From positions 25,669,578 through 25,733,577 of the forward strand of contig NW_004955417.1 in the NCBI RefSeq assembly GCF_000276665.1: a stretch of 64,000 nucleotides of DNA, given 5' to 3'. Each line of letters starts with the position of its first letter. The first letter of the stretch is position 1. Origin of the DNA: Chinchilla lanigera. Taxonomy: Eukaryota > Chordata > Mammalia > Rodentia > Chinchillidae. Below, in pieces: positions 45,301 through 57,110 of the stretch. A program made the position numbers and the translations under genes. The notes under the pieces were generated by a model. That model was not told the DNA's origin. It searched no databases and saw only the letters and a program-made list of their open reading frames with translations.

Positions 45301-45469
45301 AACTCTTTTTCTTTTTTTTTGAGACCGGGTCTCACTATGTAGCTCAGGCTGGCCTGGTCTCACTTTAAAGCCCAGGCTGACCTCGAACTTGCAGCAATCC
45401 TCTTGCCTCAGCCTCGCAAGTGCTGGGATTATAGGCACGTGCCACCATGCCTGGTGGGCAACTCTTTTT
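45301..45469 (-). mobile_element. B1 SINE, antisense, with 10-bp target-site duplication
   Basis: aactcttttt flanks it at 45301-45310 and 45460-45469. Body: gagaccgggtctcactatgt, a duplicated ctggcctggtctcactttaa / ccaggctgacctcgaacttg segment, gtgccaccatgcctgg. Confidence 0.92.
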
Positions 45470-46369
45470 TTGAAGGAAAAAGATTCTCAAGAACCTCACT
45501 GTTGGCTTACATTACTTTTATCTTTATGAAACATAAACAAAAAGTTTGTCTCAGTGGAGACAATGAAACAAAAAAAATTTGAACAAAACTGGTGGAATGA
45601 AAAGTAATACTATTTTAATATAAAGATGATACTATTTTACTGACAAGCAGAGTCTGCTTCCAATGTGGGTGCAGTTTAGCTGCTGTAAGTCTCAGAGCTT
45701 TAATCTGTGTTGCCCAGTACATTTTCACTGCCCTGGTGACTTCCTTTAGCTGGCTGGCAGTACCTTTCTTGTCTTTCACATGAGCTGAAAGCTTGATCTA
45801 CCTACTCCTTTCACTCCTTCTGCTCAGTAGCCTGCCACAGACAAGCAATACTCATGCTACAAATGCCACTACGAATCCAAGTGTTTTCCTAAAGCACTGA
45901 GGTGTTATGGAAGAACTCAGGCAGAAGGTGTGACCTGGTTTATGCAGAACACACTTACTTTTCATCGTCACCTAAAATGGTAGCACAGGTTTTCCAAACC
46001 CTCCCAGGGGAGGTGAGGCCTCTGAAGACAGTGTCCTCCAATTGTGAGATTGTAGCTCAAGGGACGTGCACCCTACATTCCACCAGCGGGCTTTGGCTCC
46101 TCAGGGGCTGAAGTCACCAGAGCCGCCCCTCCTCCCCGCCCAGATCCTAGCGCTGCTTTTCCCATCTTGAAGGAAGGACGATCAAAGTGTGGCTTGACCA
46201 TCCTCGGTGGTACCTTAGGTGACTTTTGGTGCTCAGTCACGTGCGTTTTAAAATTGTAATATTTTGCTTAGTTTAATATATATTCAGCAAAGATGTAACA
46301 CATCAACTCTGATTTCCCAGATATTTTTGCTTTGGAGTAAGGCTACTAAGTCATTTGAAAGAAAAGTGT

Positions 46370-46470
46370 AATGAAATAAAAATTGAGATGATAAAAAGTT
46401 GATTGGGTAAAAATTGGTAAAAATTGATTGATGATAAAAATTGATTGGATTGTCAATAAAAATTGAGTGG
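46370..46470. repeat. Degenerate ATAAAAATTGATTG tandem array
   Basis: Five to six diverged units (gataaaaagttgattgg, gtaaaaattggtaaaaattg, gataaaaattgattgg, caataaaaattgagtgg) lie about 150 bp upstream of the exon acceptor at 46621. Confidence 0.85.
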
Positions 46471-46621
46471 GGGATAATCACGGAGGCAGTAGAAGTGGAA
46501 ATGCTGCCGTCTTCTCCAGCACAGCGCATGGTGACACAAAGCCTTCTCTTCTCCTTCATAACTTACCGGACCGATACTTCCTCCCACCTGTCACCGCCTA
46601 ACACATTTTCACTTTCCCCAG

Positions 46622-46780
46622 CTACATGTGGTCGTCAGCAAGACTTTGGTCCAAGTGGTTGTTGACTGCAAGCAAGTGGGCGAGAAGGCAATAAATGTAT
46701 CGGCTAACGTCACGTCAGACGGAGTAGAAGTCCTAGGGAGAATGGTTAGGTCGAAGGAACCAAATGGAAATTCTGCACCA
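46622..46780 (+). CDS. COL14A1: COL14A1 exon: TSPN domain, end, with two N-glycosylation sequons
   Basis: The acceptor is ttccccag/CTA and the donor acca/gtaagt, phase 0 to phase 0, 159 nt. It reads LHVVVSKTLVQVVVDCKQVG, EKAINVSANVTSDGVEVLGR, MVRSKEPNGNSAP. VVVDCKQVGEKA is the conserved Cys-bearing strand. NVS and NVT are adjacent N-glycosylation sequons. I recall NAS and NIT at the same places in human. Confidence 0.98.
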
Positions 46781-46987
46781 GTAAGTAGATACACAAGTAA
46801 GCCTGAATTACTGGGGCAGGGGATCCCTTGGAAGTATTTCCCAAAGGATGGATAAACAGACGCAAGATTCTTTAAATTAACTAAAACATGTACATTCAGA
46901 GCACTAGGCTTCTGCTGTCTTATAAGGAGGATACACCAGGAATTAGGGAACTTGAGTTTCTAAATACATTGTGGAATTATTAAAATG

Positions 46988-47091
46988 GGCAATATTGGGC
47001 TGGGGATTTAGCTCAGTGGCACAGTGCCTGCCAGGTAAGCGTGAGGTCATGAGTTCGATTCCTGGTGCTGGAAAAAAAAATAGGCAATATT
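46988..47091 (+). mobile_element. ID-type SINE, sense, with 9-bp target-site duplication
   Basis: ggcaatatt lies at 46988-46996 and 47083-47091. The body has ctggggatttagctcagtgg, cctgccaggtaagcgtgagg and gagttcgattcctggtgctg. Confidence 0.93.
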
Positions 47092-50000
47092 CATCGCATG
47101 GTTTGTGGCCTAAGTGGTTTGTTATTGGGGATCAAAACTATAAATGAATCTCATTTATATAAGAAAATACAAATCATACCAACTTTTTGAGTCTCTAATT
47201 TGGTTTAGATTCAGGCAGTTTACACTTAAGTGCTTGCTATGACTAATGTGAAGTTCACCCTTTAATCATTAATAGTTATTTATACCACAATTCATTCCAA
47301 GATAATATAGTCTTCATCATGCAAAATGGAATTTCAACCTGGAAGACTTCCAGTTGGTGGAAAAATCACATTCCTTTCACCAGTACCCACAGAAATGAAC
47401 AGTGTATGCAGGTTTTTGTTTTAACACAGTGCATTCGCAGCTAATTAGCAGCATTCTCTAATAAATTAGAGAAGAACTAGTAAGGCTTTTTTCTTACGAG
47501 CAATTCTAGTTATTCTAATATACATGTGTCTTTTATATGTAAGAAGAATTAAGATTTTGTGAATCATTATGTCTCTATTTTCATGGATCTATAGAGTTAG
47601 CCAGCTACGTGGAACTTTAGAAATATCAAAGTCCTTTTAACTTGAAGATAACCTCGTACAAATGCAGATTTACACTGTGACAAATAATTAAGATTCTGAC
47701 AGACTGACTGAAGGGGAGGGGGTCATGAGGTGGCAAGTGCCCCATCTTCCAGGGGTCCTTTCAAGCGGTCCCTTCTATTGTAGTCTGCTCATTTGATGCC
47801 CCAGGAAGCAGTCCCCGGCTGGCAGAGTGATTCACATGGGGACAGTATGCTGTTTGGCGACTTTTTCTTGAGCATCTTCTGCTTCCCTTCCTATGTGAAT
47901 GTAACTATGAGCTTTGTAACTTTCATGGCCTTATGCGTGTTGCCCCAGATCTCTTTTCATTGAACTACCACGACACCTTCCATTGCTTTAAGATCTTGAC
48001 AGGCAGATGCACGCTAATTAGTTTAACGCCGAGCACTGAAGTGTCTTTGAACGTTTTTTGTTTTCACTGTGCTTTGGGGGTTAGATGTTTCCGGAGAATA
48101 TAAAAGCAATGGGAGGCTGTCTTGTTTTCAAGCATGGTAAAGGATTTTAGGGATGATAAAATTATGGTAAGGGATTTGAGGAATGTTTACATGGCGTGGA
48201 GGAATTGTCTTCTTTTATTGTGTGGTATTTGTGCTGATTATAAACACACAACTTTTTTTGCTTAATGGAAGATGTTTGCAGGACTTTATAAGAATGCACA
48301 AAAACTAAGGACATTTTGTACAGATAAATGATGTATAGGTAGGTGGGATCTTGGAAGGATGGTGTCTAAGAAAGAAACAATTTTAGCTGTGTGAGATTTG
48401 AGCTCCAAATCACTTAATTCTGCTAGGATAATTTTCTCAATGATAATGCAAATAAATAAAGCAAATAAAGATTCAGACTCACAGGCATTTGATGACAAGC
48501 AGCTATTATTACTGAAAGAAGTCAATAATACATTTCCCATCTTCTCTTGTACCTTTTACTGACCACCAGCACGTGTATAAAACCTAAATATTACTCCTAA
48601 ATATTACTCAGTGTATAAAACTGAAATAAACTCTTTTAGATATGCATGTTTCATCTCTCTAGCCAGAGTATAAATTCCCCAGAATAGACACGATGGCATA
48701 GACTTCCTTTGAAAGCACCCTTTTTTACTATGACATAGTAATATTGAATAAATGCCTATAAACACAGAGCAAGTTCTCAAGAAATGCCTGATAGAAATTA
48801 AATAGAAAGTTGCGTGCTTGAATTAGATTGTGTACTTTGTAAAAATTGTTGCTTTGTCTGTATTACCACTCTGTGTGGCATGGCCAGCACTCTGGTAACA
48901 TATACTATACTCTCTTGTAATTATAATTTGTGTTCTACAAGTATAATTTTATAATAATAACATGTTTCAAATTACACTGTATGTAATAACTGTACTCCAA
49001 ATATATGACCAGGAAATATCAAAGGATTAGTTTCTGAATGCAAAAGGTTTCAGGTTTACTGGTCATAAATCTTCACTTTTGAGCACAAGAGAAATGTCAT
49101 TAAACAGATCACCCTCTGTGGTGACTTCTAGCCAGTAGTAGACAAAGGGGAATTTATAGATGCCCATAATTAAAGGGTTCTTTGTAAGACTAGCCGGAAA
49201 AAACTCACCAACTTTTGTTAGAATCTAGACGTTCACAAAGGATTACTAAATAGATTTTCAGTTGCCCACTTACTAAGAAATTTAATTCTGTTGAAATGAA
49301 CGGCATTAGGTTAGATCTAGAGAATGTGATGGAGACTCAGACTTGCTTTGGTGGGGGTGGGGAACACTGCTTAATGATTTCAGCACAAGGTGAAAGAAGA
49401 CCTGGTCTTCCATTTGGAAATTCACCAGTCTCCGTGTACGTCTGCACTTCAGTACCCAGCAGAAAGGGAAGTAGCCGCTATGTGACAGGACAGTAGTAGC
49501 TTACAGGTCAGGGTCGCCTGCCAAATCCAGCACTGATTCAGCCAGTGCCAGATGGCAGGAGACTCTAAAGATTCCATCTTTAAAGAAAGTACACTCTCTT
49601 TAAGCCATAGCTGAGTGGAGGGTAGATTAATGGATTTAGGGATATGATGATTACTGCGCATAAATTACTCCCATTCTGAATAAAAACAACCCGAGCTTGC
49701 TGGTGTGAGGTTTTACCGGCCGCGTTGGTCCGGGGACTGAACTAGTATTTGGGCTCAGTCTCGCTGTCAAAGCGCACACGGAAAGACACATAGCAGCGGG
49801 GCCGCTCCTTCCGATCTTTCTCCTCCTAAGTGGTCTCTGCTGCTTTTGCTGATACCGAGTGAGATGACTCCAGAGACCTTTCGAGCTTCTGGCATAGGGT
49901 CATGTTTCCTGAGAGCCTTCCTTCTACATTTTCAAGCCTAACACTCAGGTGATTGATTATCCAGTTGGCACTGATTCAGCCTCTGCTATTCCGGTGAAGG

Positions 50001-50105
50001 AGAAATGTAAGCTACCGGATGGAGCCATCTAGCGCTTCATTCACTTAGTGGGGAGGCTAAGGTGCAACTTTCTTTGGTCCTCCTGAATCTGGATTCATCC
50101 GACAC

Positions 50106-50611
50106 CAGCCGCCCAAGTTCCACCCCAGCGAGATCCAAGTCGGTACCACATCTGCCCTGGCCCACAAGATTGGCCCCGTGGGTCTGTCTCCACACAGAGC
50201 GGGCAGTGATGTCTCCAGTGCCCGGATGGGGCTGAGGAGTGCGGTGACACCAACCATTTGGAACAGACAGGCCCAGTGGAAGGAGGTGCCTTCTGCCCCG
50301 CCCCGATCATCACAGCCTTCCAGGAGCCACTGGGCGACAGAAGCAGAAAGACATTAAACACAGTGGAAATGCCACTTTTGATGAGATTGTCAGCACTGCC
50401 CGACGGAGGCGGCACGAATCTTTAGCCAGAGAGCTTTCCAGAGCCATCAAGCAGATCCAGAGGACCGCAGGATCTGTGGGCTGCAGCGTGGATGCCGCCG
50501 GGCACCCTCACACATCACAGATGACACTGACAGCGGTGCTGTGGGGCGCCCAGCTAGCTAAGAGGCACAAGGAAACATTTCCATAGAAAGATGATCTGAC
50601 ACCAAAAAATT
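50106..50611 (+). pseudogene. RPL12: Processed pseudogene of ribosomal protein L12
   Basis: The intronless sequence follows the RPL12 mRNA as I know it. It opens with ccgcccaagttccaccccag (PPKF.P), then a gap, then accacatctgccctggccca (TSALA), aagattggccccgtgggtct (KIGP.GLS), cagacaggcccagtggaagg, agaagcagaaagacattaaa (RKKQKDIK), cacagtggaaatgccacttt (HSGN.TF) and ctgtgggctgcagcgtggat (VGC.VD), and reaches a stop near 50559. A 3' UTR-like caaggaaacatttcc and a short A-run end it. The start codon is lost, a codon block after the N-terminus (about 30 nt) is deleted, and there are frame breaks, so it is non-functional. It lies in sense within the intron. Confidence 0.9.
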
Positions 50612-50794
50612 ATAGGTAGAAATCAGCTGTAGGTTACTTGGGGACCCTACAGAAGCAAGTGCTCAATTAATTTTAAAAAGCAACAATGGATTTTCATATG
50701 AATTGTTTCCTGAAACCTTTAGAATGGTTGGTGATGGCTGCTACAATTTATCCTGTGCCGGATATAGGTTAGGAAGAGTGGACTTGTCTGAGGC

Positions 50795-50935
50795 TATCGA
50801 TTTAATCTTCTAAGAACCCTAGAAAGAGACCTGACTTTGTTCCCATTCTGTAGATGCAAAGACTGGGGCCTGAAGAAGGTAGGGAGAAGAGTGCGATAAG
50901 AAACTGTAGGTGACTTCCACGGGACCTCCTGCCTG
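50795..50935 (+). repeat. MIR-like SINE fragment
   Basis: aatcttctaagaaccctaga, ttcccattctgtagatgcaa, agactggggcctgaagaagg and gtgacttccacgggacctcc follow the MIR order. Confidence 0.65.
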
Positions 50936-51663
50936 TGTTCTTTACCTTCTTCAGTGAATCAGACTCTGATACTGCAGAATTGAAGACACAGAGCGGGCCT
51001 GGTCCCTACAATGCCTCATGCTGTGCCTGCTCCCCACCATGCTCAAAGATTCTCCAGTGTTTGAGTAACAACCTGGGAAGAAGAGGTGATCAAAACCTAC
51101 CCCACGGTGTGTCTCTCCTGAAGCATTTCCATCCACACCAGCAATAACCGTTATTTCCATTTCCCAACTTGGTTAGGACCTTCATGGTTTCAATACATCG
51201 AGGAGAACAGCGTGAACGCTCAGTTCAGCAGCTGACAAGTAGTGAATGCTGCGCACCTTTCAGTTTGGTGACGGAGTCAACAGAAGCTAGATATCAAGTT
51301 AAAAGCAGAAGATGGGTCAGAGCACCAGGACTTTTTCTGTAGTCATCTGTGTGCCTTGGGAAGTTCTGTTATTTGTAAAAAGTTCCAGTATGTCTTGACT
51401 TTAAATTATAACTGAGTTATGTTAGAAATCAAAGAAACAAATCTGTGTCGAGTGAAATTGGAGACAGGGCGCATTCTGATTCCCATTCATACATCAGATG
51501 ACTCAACTGCTGAAAAATATTTTAATCTTATTTTCATGAGAACATTTGACCCCAAATAACTTGCCTTTTGTGCTATACCCAGCCAGAAAAGACCATCAGT
51601 GAAAAATGAGCATTTGTAACTGAATACGTATTCCCTTGAAAGGTTCCAACAAGTGAAAGTAGG

Positions 51664-51694
51664 AGTGTGTGTGTGTGTGTGTGTGTGTGTGTTG
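51664..51694. repeat. (GT)n microsatellite
   Basis: About 14 uninterrupted GT dinucleotides. Confidence 0.97.
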
Positions 51695-52864
51695 GGGTAC
51701 AGATTTATCTTTTATAATTTTCAGGTATTTAAGAAAGAAAAAAGTCACAAAAGTAAAAAGTGCTTGACTATTTGCCTAAAGTATGAGTTATTTTAAACCA
51801 CGTTATCTTATATTTTAAGGTGCTCAGATGCCAGATATTATGACAGCTCTATATTCTTTCCTATATAATTTGTACAAATATGTCCGTGTGGGGCTTTGGA
51901 ATGAAAACCAGAATGATTTTTAAAACATTTTTAATCCATCCCCAGAAATGTGCCTTAAGGAATCTAAAATGTTATGAGTGAAACAATGATGAATAAATTT
52001 CTTGTACTCAAAGGAAAAGACACTGATTTCATCGAAGTTGCAAAAGAAAAGAAAACCCACGTAATAGCATTCCTCAAGTAGTAGCATTCCCCAAGCAATA
52101 GTCTTGGCTTCACCAACCACTCAGTGGGCTGTCAAGCCCTTGAATAAAGAATCCCAATGACTCCGTAGGGTGCAAGTCCAGCCGAAGGTTTGTATGGAGG
52201 CATTATGCTATTATAGGTGACTATGTGGCCAATGTTTATTTGAAAAACTTCAAGAAAGCCTGGTGCATGCTGGGGTAGTGAGAGGCCTGTGGTTGAAGTA
52301 AATCCATTCATGAAAATGTTTTCACACTGAGGGCTTTATTCAGAAGTGGAAAATTTCTTAATGGATGAATGTTTCGCAGACTTAGCTGACATTATCTAAT
52401 GCTATCATAATGGGACCCATTGAGTAAAGGTCCCCAGATGAAATGGCATTGTAAAGTTAGACCAGGCTATCTGTATTTTAAACATTAGACCAAAGTTCCA
52501 TTCATTTCAAAATAAACCACACGTGGTCTAAACCACAGATTCCTTGGGCTATTCAAATCACAACCAGAACAGAGCTTTAACATGTGGTTCAATTATTTAA
52601 GCTTTTTTAAAATCCCAGGTCCTATTCAATAGAACAGACTAGTAACTACCACATAATATATTTTCAACAAGTATTGGTTGCTATTGTTATTTGCTGAGAA
52701 TTTTCTCAACTAAAATTTTAAATAGATAGTAACATTGTAGAAATAAACAACTGGTACTTTTGTCCGCAATGCTTTCACTTTTATTTTGATTCTACTTCTT
52801 TTGTCTCTGTTTTAGACACATACCTACACCTAAAGAAAATCAATGATGAAAAGGTTGTACGTAT

Positions 52865-52988
52865 AATATATATATATATATTTTTTTTGGTTTTAGTTTT
52901 TCTCCGGTACCGGGAACCGAACTCACGACCTTGCGCTTGCCAGGCAGGCGCTTTGCCGCTGAGCTAAATCCCCAGCCCCACATATAAT
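52865..52988 (-). mobile_element. ID-type SINE, antisense, next to a (TA)n run
   Basis: A TA-repeat and T-run at 52867-52890 are followed by gtttttctccggtaccggga, accgaactcacgaccttgcg, the cttgccaggcaggcgctttg core and agctaaatccccagcccc. tataatat flanks both sides imperfectly. It is one of the best-preserved copies. Confidence 0.93.
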
Positions 52989-53044
52989 ATTAAAATAATA
53001 TTTTAAGAGCTCTATCTCCTTACTTCCTATTGTCTATCCTTTTT

Positions 53045-53225
53045 TGTTTTGCTCTTTATACTTCAGGTTTCTCATATAAGAAAAATCATCTGATACTTAA
53101 GCTTACGTGTCTGCTTTATTTCACTGACTTGATGATTTCAACGTGCATCCGTTTTCCTACACAAGACCCACCTTTATCCTTTTTTATAGCATAGTAGAAC
53201 TCCATTGTGTGTAAATGCCACTTCG
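53045..53225 (-). repeat. L1 3'-end fragment, antisense
   Basis: tttctcatataagaaaaatc, ttatttcactgacttgatga and gcatagtagaactccattgt match the antisense L1 3' region also seen at 60240. Confidence 0.7.
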
Positions 53226-53645
53226 GAAGGTTTGTTATATGCCACATCTTAGCTAGGTGACACAAAGATGTCCCTTAAGAGTCTGAGTAGGAAGTAACAC
53301 AAATAATTGTATGGTGTGTGAAGCAGGCTATTAAGGAGACACCTGGAGTGTGGCAAGACTGGAGAGGCACTTGGGAGAAGCTACGTGGGCTTCTGTAGGG
53401 CAGGCTGTGATAAGTAAGGGGGTTCGGACAGTGATTGGAGAAATCATAGACGAAATCTTAGACCGCTGCGTGTTTAAGGAACAAAATTAATTTGATGTTG
53501 TTTGATTTATTTTTCATATACTAATAAAGTTACATATTAAATGTATTGGTATTATGAAGGATCTGGTCCTGTATCATATGAAATCATTTTGACTACAAAC
53601 ACAAGAATATCTGACTAAATGCTAATTTTTCTCTTTAAACTCTAG

Positions 53646-53723
53646 TTCCAGTTACAGATGTTTGACATCCTCTGCTCTACATCGTGGGCCAGCAGAGACC
53701 AGTGCTGCGAGCTTCCAGGCCTG
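53646..53723 (+). CDS. COL14A1: COL14A1 exon: Cys-rich end of NC3
   Basis: The acceptor is aactctag/TTC and the donor cctg/gtaaga, phase 0 to phase 0, 78 nt. It reads [26 protein letters not shown]. It contains Cys in ILCST and the pair QCCEL that follow the TSPN module. Confidence 0.97.
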
Positions 53724-54146
53724 GTAAGAATGCTTCCTTTATCTCTTTTGAGATTTTTTTAATTTATATTTAATTTCCTCTGAAGATGGCATGACACTTC
53801 TCAGAAAATACTAATAAGAAATTACTCTTTGGATGATGATAATTAACATTAGAGAAGGGTTAAGATGGAGACAGACAAGAAATCAGCGAGACCACTCCGT
53901 GCACTCTCCCCTAGCGTGGGCTCTGGGGCGTTGATGCATGCGCAGGTTATCCATGCGTCCCTGCACCTTAGGTCACCACCTTGTGCATGGCAGTCTTAGG
54001 CCACAGAAACACCAGAAGTCCCATTTACAAAACATCTCAGGTCCTATTTATGGACATCTCAATATTTATTTCCTAACAATTCTGTATCCTTTTAAAAATG
54101 AAGTGTATCAATTAAAGAAAAAAATGAAATTTTTCTTTTACTTTAC

Positions 54147-54294
54147 TTTTTGGTTATTTGAGACAAGGTCTCACTAGGTAGTCCAGGCTGGCCTCAGACT
54201 CACTGTGTAGACCAAGCTGGCCTCAAAATCACAGCATTCCTCCTGCCTCAGCCTCCCGAGTGCTGGGATTACAGGTGTGTACCACCATACCTGG
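54147..54294 (-). repeat. B1 SINE, antisense
   Basis: tttttggttatttgagacaa, ctcactaggtagtccaggct, cagcctcccgagtgctggga and taccaccatacctgg, with flanking cttttactttac (54135) and cttttactctta (54295). Confidence 0.93.
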
Positions 54295-55194
54295 CTTTTA
54301 CTCTTACATAACGACAATGGTTTAGTAATGGGATGTGTGTGCCAGCTGAGAAATGCAATATTTTCCATGTCTTGGAATGAGATGAAGCATCTCTTTCACT
54401 TCTTCTTCCACACTGCTTTCTCCCATGGTACTTGCTTTTCATCACAGTGACTACTGAAAAACCAGATTTGCAAATATAGAACATCACAAAGAAGTGCTTC
54501 CCAGTGGGAGCCTCCTATTGCTGTACTTCCCTTGCATTTTTAAGACAGTCGTCATCATGTCCCCCTGAGGTGAATATAGTATCCAGGGCACCCTGGCACA
54601 TAAGTTTGGGACTGTGGTCATAACCCGCACAACCTATGCACTGCTATTAGACAGAGCTGGGTGCTTTCAGGGTGGTATGGCTGTAGACTGCAATGCTATT
54701 AGAAAACTGAAACTTTTCTCATTATTCATATGAAAGGATTAGTCTGTATTTATAAAGAGAAAAATGGGTTCCTATCTTAGGCTTTTCAGGGAAGTTGGGC
54801 TGTGACAGGGCCCGGCTATGGCTGGATGTGCTCAGGTCTGAATGATCAAACCTGGAGGTCAGTGTGGAGCAGCCTTCGTGACGTCTGAAGCGTTTGGCTT
54901 TGTGAGATGACACAGCACATTTCACCACTCGTTGCAGACCATACACTCATGGAGCCTGTGTTGGAGGAGAAAGTTAACGTATTCTTTCTCCATCTAAATA
55001 AATTGTTAACCAATTCTGGTGAGGACTTAAATCAGGGACCTGGGTGTTATGCTTAAGTGCAGGTAGGCTAGAAGTTGGAAGGGGAAATACTCAGAACTTT
55101 ATGCTGTGTCAAGAAGAAACATCCTCTCCAGTTCTCTCCAAAGACCAAAACACCCCTCCCTGCCCTCTCTTCACTTTTATTCCTGGATGTCTTA

Positions 55195-55445
55195 GCGGAG
55201 AGATTTTGCGGCTCACAGTCTGTAGAGGTTTCAGTGCACAGCCTACTGGCTCCAAGGCAGGGTGGCTGGTGGAGGAGAAACAGTCCATGGCAGGGCAACA
55301 GGAGGCAGCGAGGAGGGAGGCAGGCTGACCAATCCACAGATGACCATCACATGCCCATGACTGGATCATCTCCCAAAACCCGACCTAGCAGTGCGTGAGG
55401 CTTTGGCGGGGTGTCTACGATGAACCTCAGCATCTGAGATGTATT
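55195..55445 (+). repeat. Possible old LTR-type interspersed repeat
   Basis: tttgcggctcacagtctgta, gaaacagtccatggcagggc and gatcatctcccaaaacccga resemble the layout of the segment at 22290-22690. The assignment is tentative. Confidence 0.3.
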
Positions 55446-56126
55446 AATTCCCTAGGAGGAAGATCTAGGTGTTCCTGTACTCCAGGGACTCGTCCAGACA
55501 GATTCAGATTAGTCTGCCTTGCAGTGTCATGTGGCTACAGAATTCCCCAAGGAAAAGCATGACTACAGTGCCAGAGCTTCAGGTGGACACGGTTTTTCTT
55601 ACTTTCAGCCACAGAATGTAAGCGGTCAATGGAATTGTCACGTGGAATCGATAGGTCCAAGCAGTTTTTATTTCGTTTTACTTCTTTGTTGGTTTCAGTA
55701 CAGATGTGGGTGTTTTGACCGAGCATTCTGCTAACGTTTTCTTTTATTCTTTGAAACAGAAAAAAGATCAGAGCATCAAGTTTTCAAGACCATAGCTCCT
55801 AGAGCACTGGGCCTGTAAATGAATTAGAGTAGCCAGGAGTTTTCACATGCACTTCCGACTTTCTCCCCTCACTTGGGAGAGGTCGGTCTTGCCAGATCCG
55901 TCCTAGGAAAGCCTTCCACGGCGATGGTGATCAGCGAGTCATGGGGAGCCCGCGCAGCCGTTGTGATAGCGAAGCCTGAGTAATGGGGAGTGGATGCTCG
56001 CTGCCTTTCCCACCTAATGCTCGCTTAAAAGCTTTAAACACAACACGCATCGTTTTCTCTGCACCAGTGAGGCACCTGTATAGACTCTCCTGCTAGCAGT
56101 TGCACTCATTGTCTTTTCCTCCTCAG

Positions 56127-56213
56127 AGGGATGACCAGGCCTGCCCCGAACTCCCCCATTCTTGCGCCTGTTCTCAAACCAACGAAGTGGCCCTGGGTCC
56201 GGCTGGCCCACCG
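56127..56213 (+). CDS. COL14A1: COL14A1 exon: NC3-COL2 junction, first Gly-X-Y
   Basis: The acceptor is tcctcag/AGG and the donor accg/gtaagt, phase 0 to phase 0, 87 nt. It reads RDDQACPELPHSCACSQTNE, VALGPAGPP. Three Cys (ACPEL, SCAC) come just before the helix starts with GPAGPP. Cysteines at this position are expected to link chains next to the triple helix. Confidence 0.98.
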
Positions 56214-56260
56214 GTAAGTCCTCCTTTCTTAATCCCTAATGTTCTTTAATGATGTGAATA

Positions 56261-56447
56261 GCTGTGCCTGGTGGCCGTGCCTATAATCCCAGCACTCAGG
56301 AGGCTGAGGCAGAAGGATCAGGAGATTGTTGTGAGTTCAAGACCAGCCCAATCCTGGCCACTAGTGAGTTCAAGAACAGCCTGAACCACATAGTGGGACC
56401 CTGTCTCAAAAAAAAAAAAAAGAAAGGAGAATGAAAGAAAGAAAGAC
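56261..56447 (+). repeat. B1 SINE, sense, with internal duplication
   Basis: gctgtgcctggtggccgtgc, tcccagcactcaggaggctg, then gtgagttcaagaccagccc and again gtgagttcaagaacagcctg before ctgtctc and an A-rich/GAAA tail. The repeated segment makes the body longer than a normal B1. Confidence 0.9.
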
Positions 56448-56489
56448 CAATAGCAATGCCTTGTGTATAACATGTACTGACAGGTGTAC

Positions 56490-56610
56490 TAAATGGCTGT
56501 TACCCACTTAACCCTCTAAGAAACCCAAGGCCAGAGACCCAGAGATGTTAAGTAACTTGTTCAGGATCACAGCTTGCAGGAGCTGAGCTTCACACTCCAG
56601 TTTCTGTGTG
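56490..56610 (+). repeat. MIR-like SINE fragment
   Basis: cttaaccctctaagaaaccc and agagatgttaagtaacttgt-tcaggatcaca match the MIR core side. Confidence 0.65.
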
Positions 56611-56974
56611 TCCTAGAAGCGCCGCTCCCCACACTTGCCGTCCTTTTTCTCATACTGAGGTAGACTCTGGCCTGTGGCTTCTCTTCCATGGGACATTTCG
56701 ATTGTCCTACCTTGACTGTACCTCTGAGGCTTGCGCACTCTGCCTCTGCAAGTGCATCATGGGAAGGCGTCGTGCAGGTCAGGGGACATCGCTGTGTGAG
56801 AATGGAGTTTCTACTGTTGAAAACTCCTCCGGAGCTTCCTACAGAGGGGTGGGGCGGGGGAGGGAGGAAGGCAGGGAGGGAAGTTAGAGTGCAAGAGAGA
56901 AAAATGCATTTTTGCAAACTGTGAAATGTAAACACACCGCCTGGGCCTTGGAATTTACTGTACCATTTCTGTAC

Positions 56975-57110
56975 ATCATCTCTGAGTGCTCACTCAGTCC
57001 TCACCCGCTAAATTGCGGTTGTTGATGTTGCTTCTTGACGAAGGGCTGAGCCTCTCTGTGGTCAGGACAGGGCAAGTACCTGAGGCCCGGATCAGAGACA
57101 GCTGGGAGAG
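56975..57110 (+). repeat. MIR-like SINE fragment
   Basis: tcactcagtcctcacccgct and gggctgagcctctctgtggt-type segments follow an MIR-like order. Weak. Confidence 0.4.

Larger units (their letters stand above)
43216..46621 (+). other. COL14A1: Intron (3.4 kb)
   Basis: It contains a sense B1 (43490-43620), a sense ID (45066-45193), an antisense B1 (45311-45459) and an ATAAAAATTGATTG-type tandem array (46370-46470) shortly before the next exon. Confidence 0.85.
46781..53645 (+). other. COL14A1: Intron (6.9 kb), containing the RPL12 pseudogene
   Basis: It contains a sense ID (46997-47082), the RPL12 pseudogene (50106-50611), an MIR-like fragment (50795-50935), a GT microsatellite (51667-51691), an antisense ID (52885-52979) and an L1-like fragment (53045-53225). 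The AT-rich 47100-49700 part shows nothing identifiable. Confidence 0.85.
53724..56126 (+). other. COL14A1: Intron (2.4 kb)
   Basis: It contains an antisense B1 (54147-54294) and a possible old LTR-like segment near 55195-55445. No other exon is seen. Confidence 0.8.
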
